From assembly GCA_030146905.1 (NCBI GenBank), contig JASLAV010000727.1, positions 1-9,002 on the forward strand: 9,002 bases of DNA, in the 5' to 3' direction. The DNA comes from Lentzea sp. Its GTDB lineage: Bacteria > Actinomycetota > Actinomycetes > Mycobacteriales > Pseudonocardiaceae. Positions 5,914 to 9,002 of the stretch are shown here, piece by piece (positions within the stretch are counted from its first letter, which is position 1; each line of letters begins with the position of its first letter). The notes under the pieces were generated by a model. The model saw only the letters and a list, made by a program, of their open reading frames with translations, was not told where the DNA came from and made no database searches. The translations under genes were made by a program, and so were the position numbers.

Positions 5914-6642
5914 ATGGGGGAACTCAGCAGCGATGGGGCGCTGGCTGGGACGGAGGACTGGGGTTCACCGGATCAGCGTGCCCACATCAGACACTTGATC
6001 GTCTCCACCGAGCCGGGTGTCGAGGACGTCATCCTCGACACGCTCGACGACGCGGGTCCGGTGCGTCCACTGCTCTGCCGGGTGCTCGCCGAACGTGATC
6101 CCTACCGCGATCCGCGGTTCGCGCTCCGGCACTTCTACGCCGAGACCGACGGCCCGGTCCGCCGGTGGCTCGGCCAGGAGGTCTACCGCAGCCCGTGGGT
6201 GTGGCTGTACGGCATCACGAGGCTGCACCACGCGAAGCCGGTCGAGCGCATCACGCCGGACGCGACGCACTGGCTGGCCACCCGCCGCCAGATAGCCGTG
6301 ACGGCCCTGGGCGACACCGCGGACCCGGCCGCACTGCCACCGGTCATCGGGCGCCTGCGCGACTCGAAGTGGTGGGTCCGCACGGAGGCGGCGGCAGCGG
6401 TCCGCCGGTTGGCGCGGTCGGGTGTCCAGGTCACGAGCGCGTCCGAGGCGCTGCTCAGGTGCCTGCACCACGAGCGCCAGGAGGTGATCGAGCAGGCAGC
6501 CGCCGCGCTGGCGCTCCCGGCGCTGCGCGATCGGCTGGTGTGGTCGCGCGCCGTGCTGATGCCGCTGGCCGGCGCCGTCGTCGACAACGCGCTCGACGGT
6601 GTGGTCGCGCCGCTCGCACCGCTCTGGCCCGGGGGGATCTGA
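5914..6642 (+). CDS. HEAT-repeat protein of unknown function
   Basis: This is a 242-residue protein beginning 7 bases after the LysR stop, so it is probably cotranscribed. It is soluble with no signal peptide or membrane segment. The second half contains alpha-helical repeats of HEAT/PBS-lyase type: about residues 122-168, with RRQIAVTALGDTADPAALPP then a helix pair ending RTEAAAAVRRLA, and about 174-205, with a repeat ending EQAAAALALPALRD. The first half is also helical with several Trp/Tyr (WLGQEVYRSPWVWLYG, 85-100) and is not a family I recognise. Such repeats usually mediate protein-protein contacts; no catalytic motif is visible. ATG 5914 has a G-rich stretch only 2-3 bases upstream, so the initiation site is not strongly marked. 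No specific link with the neighbouring catabolic genes can be shown. Confidence 0.85.
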   Translation: MGELSSDGALAGTEDWGSPDQRAHIRHLIVSTEPGVEDVILDTLDDAGPVRPLLCRVLAERDPYRDPRFALRHFYAETDGPVRRWLGQEVYRSPWVWLYGITRLHHAKPVERITPDATHWLATRRQIAVTALGDTADPAALPPVIGRLRDSKWWVRTEAAAAVRRLARSGVQVTSASEALLRCLHHERQEVIEQAAAALALPALRDRLVWSRAVLMPLAGAVVDNALDGVVAPLAPLWPGGI

Positions 6643-6676
6643 CGCCCGCACGATCTCGTTCGGCGGGAGCGCCTGG

Positions 6677-7162
6677 TCACTCGCCGGTCTGGCCGTCCGC
6701 GAGCTCGCGGAGCAGGTCCAGGTGCCCCACGTGCCGCGCGGTCTCCTGGGTCACGTGCGCCAGGATCCAGCGCACGGTCCGCTCGCCGTCCGCGGCGGCG
6801 TCGTCGGGCCTGCGCTGTCGCAGTGCCTCCGCGTTGGCCCACTCCTCGCGGTACGCCCGGATCAACGACTCGGGGGTGTCGTCGCCGGTGAGGTCCCAGG
6901 ACGGGTCCGGGTCGCCCTTCCACAGCGACGGCAGCTCCAGCCCCGCGCCCGCGATGCAGAGCCAGTAGCGCTCCACCGCGACGAGGTGCTTGAGCACACC
7001 GAGCACCGTCAGCCGCGGCGAGGTCGCGACGGGTGCCGCCGCGGCCTGGTCGCGGGTCAGCCCCTCGGTCTTCATCACGGCGGTCTTGCGCAGGAAGTCC
7101 AGGAACTCCCAGGCGAGGACACCTTCGTCTGCGGCGCGTTTCGCGGGCCAGGTTCTGCTCAC
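6677..7162 (-). CDS. DUF664/DinB-like protein, putative mycothiol-dependent transferase
   Basis: This 161-residue protein has the length usual for the DinB/DUF664 four-helix-bundle fold. It shows the helix FLDFLRKTAVMKTEGLTRDQ (20-39), the metal-site helix LTVLGVLKHLVAVERYW (51-67, His59), the SWDLTGDDTPESL loop (88-100), and the C-terminal helix WILAHVTQETARHVGHLDLL (132-151) with His136, His144 and His147 as candidate metal ligands. In actinobacteria, members of this superfamily act as metal-dependent thiol transferases using mycothiol, but this member's substrate is unknown. The GTG at 7162 is the only start that keeps the first helix, yet no good ribosome site precedes it. The gene begins 18 bases after the glycosyltransferase stop and may be cotranscribed. 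It converges on the HEAT-repeat gene, leaving 34 bases between stops. Confidence 0.88.
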   Translation of the reverse strand: MSRTWPAKRAADEGVLAWEFLDFLRKTAVMKTEGLTRDQAAAAPVATSPRLTVLGVLKHLVAVERYWLCIAGAGLELPSLWKGDPDPSWDLTGDDTPESLIRAYREEWANAEALRQRRPDDAAADGERTVRWILAHVTQETARHVGHLDLLRELADGQTGE

Positions 7163-7180
7163 GGGGCGAGTTTGTCAGCC

Positions 7181-8560
7181 TCAGTAGTACCGGCGCAGCT
7201 TCGGCCAGACCTCTTCCCAGGAGTCGGCCGGTGCCGTGCACGCCCACATCTCCGTGCCGTCCTCTTCGTTCTCGACGACGTTGTGGTGCCTGGCAACGCG
7301 CTCGCAGTCCGTGAACAGCGGGGAGTTGAAGCCGACGAGGAACACCTTCTCGCCCGGCGTTCTGGGCGGTCCCCAGTCGTAGAAGGACATGTGGCCGGAG
7401 TGCACGGGAATGCGCGTGTAGGTCTCGATCGCACCGGCTTGGCCGTAGTTGCGGGTGATGACGACGGGGTGGCCGTTCTGCGCCCACGCCTTCGCGACGG
7501 TGTCGGTGAACTCGCGCCAGCCGACCTGCTCGCCCTGTTCGGGGTTGACGGCGAGGATGGGGCCGATGGTGCTCGGCGGCAGGATCGGCAGCGAGCCGAC
7601 CAGTGCGGGGACGACGCTCAGCGCCACGAGCACACCGCCGAGCGCCCTGCGCCGCAGAAGCCATTCCTGGGTCTGGCGGGCACCTGCGGCCATCAGGACG
7701 AGCAGGAGCGGCACGGCGTAGTAGGGCTTGCCGCCGGCGATCAGGCACAGCACGCACAGGACCGGGTAGGCGAGTGCCAGCGAACGAAGAGTTCGGTCGC
7801 GCCAGAGGTTGCGGAAGCCGGCCACCCACACCGGCACCAGGAGCGGTGACAGCATGACCAGCTGCATGGGCAGGAACAGGACGCGGTTCTCGGTGCCGTC
7901 GTCCTCGCTGATGCTGCGGGCCACCGTCAGCAACGGGAAGTCATGGACCACCTGCCACGCCACCACGGGCGCGGCGATCAGGAGGGTCAGCGCCGCACCG
8001 GCGGGGAGCCACCAGGTGCGCAGGACGTCGCGCGGGCCGACGGCGATCAGTGCGGTCATCATCGCCGCCAGCAGCAACAGCAGCAGCCACTTGTTGGCCA
8101 GACCGATGCCCGCCGTGGCACCGAGGGCGAGCCACCAGCGTCCGTCACCGGTCTTCAGCAGCCTCACCGCGAAGTAGCCGATGAGCACCCAGACCAGCAG
8201 GTCGACCGACGACGTGGAGAGCATGTGGGCCACGGCGAGGACGAAGGTCGACGTGGCGGAAGCGGCGGCGGCGAACACCGCGCCGCCGCCGAGCTCCTTC
8301 GCGACGAGGGCGACCACGACTGTCGTCGCCAGTGCGAGAAGTGTTGCCACGACGCGGAGACCGGCCGGTGTCTCGCCGAAGAGCCCGGTCGCGGCGCGGG
8401 CGAGCATCGGCGTGATCGGCGGCTGGTCGACGTAGCCCCACGCGGGGTGCTTGCCCGCCGCGATGAAGTAGAGCTCGTCCCGGTGGAAGCCGTACCGCCC
8501 GGACAACGCGGTCAGCACCACCGCCTGCACGGCGAGCACGATCCCCAGCCCACGTCCCAT
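7181..8560 (-). CDS. GT39-like integral membrane glycosyltransferase (ArnT/PMT superfamily)
   Basis: This 459-residue multi-spanning membrane protein starts at ATG 8560. An N-terminal membrane helix (about 4-20) leads into a first extracytoplasmic loop with [13 protein letters not shown] (24-36) and [12 protein letters not shown] (40-51). The acidic pair Asp28-Glu29 is the signature of polyprenyl-phosphate-sugar-dependent GT39/ArnT-type enzymes. Many further hydrophobic segments follow up to about residue 330, including [10 protein letters not shown] and [33 protein letters not shown] regions. A soluble C-terminal domain of about 130 residues ends near WPKLRRYY. Such enzymes transfer a sugar from a lipid carrier to protein, lipid or cell-wall glycan outside the membrane; the acceptor is unknown. 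The frame is open further upstream, but those codons have no membrane character and belong to the neighbour's shadow. It begins 28 bases after the thiamine-diphosphate enzyme. Confidence 0.92.
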   Translation of the reverse strand: MGRGLGIVLAVQAVVLTALSGRYGFHRDELYFIAAGKHPAWGYVDQPPITPMLARAATGLFGETPAGLRVVATLLALATTVVVALVAKELGGGAVFAAAASATSTFVLAVAHMLSTSSVDLLVWVLIGYFAVRLLKTGDGRWWLALGATAGIGLANKWLLLLLLAAMMTALIAVGPRDVLRTWWLPAGAALTLLIAAPVVAWQVVHDFPLLTVARSISEDDGTENRVLFLPMQLVMLSPLLVPVWVAGFRNLWRDRTLRSLALAYPVLCVLCLIAGGKPYYAVPLLLVLMAAGARQTQEWLLRRRALGGVLVALSVVPALVGSLPILPPSTIGPILAVNPEQGEQVGWREFTDTVAKAWAQNGHPVVITRNYGQAGAIETYTRIPVHSGHMSFYDWGPPRTPGEKVFLVGFNSPLFTDCERVARHHNVVENEEDGTEMWACTAPADSWEEVWPKLRRYY

Positions 8561-8588
8561 GGATGGACGGTACTCAGCGGGGACCTGG

Positions 8589-9002
8589 TCAGGTGGCGTT
8601 CTTCCGGTACCACCGCGGAGAGGTGGTGATCGGCGGATCGAGGTGCGCCTCGACCACGACCATGGCCGGTCCGGCGGAACGCGCCAGCGCGTCCGCGAGC
8701 CCGTCGAAGCCCTTGAGGGTGACCGCCGGGACGCCGAAGCTCTCCGCCAGCTTCGCGAAGTCCGGCCGCGCCAGGTCCACACCGGTGATCGCGTGCCCGG
8801 CGACCCGCTGGTCGTAGCGCAGCATCCCGTAGCCGCCGTCGTCGACGAGGACGACCGTCAACGGCAGCTCCTCCTGCCTGAGCGTCGCGAGGTCCCCGCA
8901 CGCGAACAGGAAACCGCCGTCGCCCACCACCGCGATCGTCCGGTGTGCGACGGCCGCGCCGATCGCCGCCGGGAAGCCGAAGCCGAGCGTGCCCCAGCCG
9001 AC
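8589..9002 (-). CDS. Thiamine-diphosphate-dependent enzyme, C-terminal part (acetolactate synthase/benzoylformate decarboxylase superfamily), cut by the window edge
   Basis: The last 137 residues are visible and the start lies beyond 9002. The fragment begins in the Pyr/PP-domain segment [16 protein letters not shown] (2-17), then GDGGF (27-31), which starts the ThDP/Mg-binding motif GDG-x(24)-DDGG (54-57), where the usual Asn-Asn or Asn-Asp is Asp-Asp. YGMLRYDQ (58-65) follows, then a C-terminal DxxKLAESFG-type helix and [10 protein letters not shown]. This is the C-terminal ThDP domain of the acetolactate synthase-like superfamily. Members condense or decarboxylate 2-oxo acids; the substrate cannot be told from this part. 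It is closely followed by the membrane glycosyltransferase on the same strand. Confidence 0.92.
   Translation of the reverse strand, partial: VGWGTLGFGFPAAIGAAVAHRTIAVVGDGGFLFACGDLATLRQEELPLTVVLVDDGGYGMLRYDQRVAGHAITGVDLARPDFAKLAESFGVPAVTLKGFDGLADALARSAGPAMVVVEAHLDPPITTSPRWYRKNAT

Noticed and set aside
6645..6667. CCCGC...GCGGG inverted repeat between the convergent HEAT and DUF664 genes, considered as a terminator
   Set aside because: The stem is only 5 bases with a 13-base loop and no following T run on either strand, so it is expected by chance at this GC content.
6697..6710. Perfect 14-base palindrome CCGCGAGCTCGCGG
   Set aside because: It lies inside the DUF664 coding end, encodes ordinary residues, and such G/C palindromes arise often in this composition.
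6183..7829. A 548-codon minus-strand frame spanning the HEAT, DUF664 and glycosyltransferase genes
   Set aside because: It is Arg/Pro/Ala-rich low-complexity translation with no motif. It crosses three well-supported genes in the wrong frame.
1..9002. tRNA, rRNA, CRISPR, insertion sequence or attachment-site signals, and a defence-type system
   Set aside because: No repeat array, transposase or integrase motif, or tRNA-like clover pattern was seen. All genes are metabolic, regulatory or cell-envelope types.

Overview
The window is very GC-rich, with G/C-dominated third codon positions, GTG and TTG starts, and closely packed genes. It holds a DUF664/DinB-type (mycothiol-transferase-like) protein. 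This points to a high-GC actinobacterium, plausibly Pseudonocardiaceae-like; the family-level placement is inference. No RNA gene, insertion sequence, CRISPR array or long repeat was seen. There is no gene-free stretch above 300 bases; the largest gap is about 83 bases (4906-4988).

Left half (1-4905, all minus strand). Five tightly packed genes are read from 4905 leftwards: an NAD(P)-dependent aldehyde dehydrogenase, an FAD-dependent amine/imino-acid oxidase of the DAO family, a Glu/Leu/Phe/Val-type amino acid dehydrogenase, a class III (CaiB/BaiF) CoA-transferase resembling succinyl-CoA:glutarate CoA-transferase, and the first 23 codons of an acyl-CoA dehydrogenase, probably glutaryl-CoA dehydrogenase. 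The junctions are a 20-base overlap, an 8-base gap, a 4-base overlap and a 1-base gap, so this looks like one translationally coupled operon. The best reading is catabolism of lysine, pipecolate or 2-aminoadipate to glutaryl-CoA. The oxidase would make a cyclic imine/semialdehyde, the aldehyde dehydrogenase would make 2-aminoadipate, the amino acid dehydrogenase would make 2-oxoadipate, and the last two enzymes would feed glutarate through glutaryl-CoA to crotonyl-CoA. The exact substrates are inferred.

Centre (4906-6642). A LysR-type regulator is divergent from the operon. A T-N11-A dyad in the shared 83-base spacer is a good candidate operator. A small HEAT-repeat protein follows 7 bases after the regulator on the same strand.

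Right half (6677-9002, all minus strand). This appears to be an unrelated, closely spaced set: the C-terminal part of a thiamine-diphosphate enzyme of the acetolactate synthase/benzoylformate decarboxylase superfamily (cut by the window edge), a GT39-like multi-spanning membrane glycosyltransferase, and a DUF664/DinB-like protein. The last converges tail to tail with the HEAT-repeat gene.
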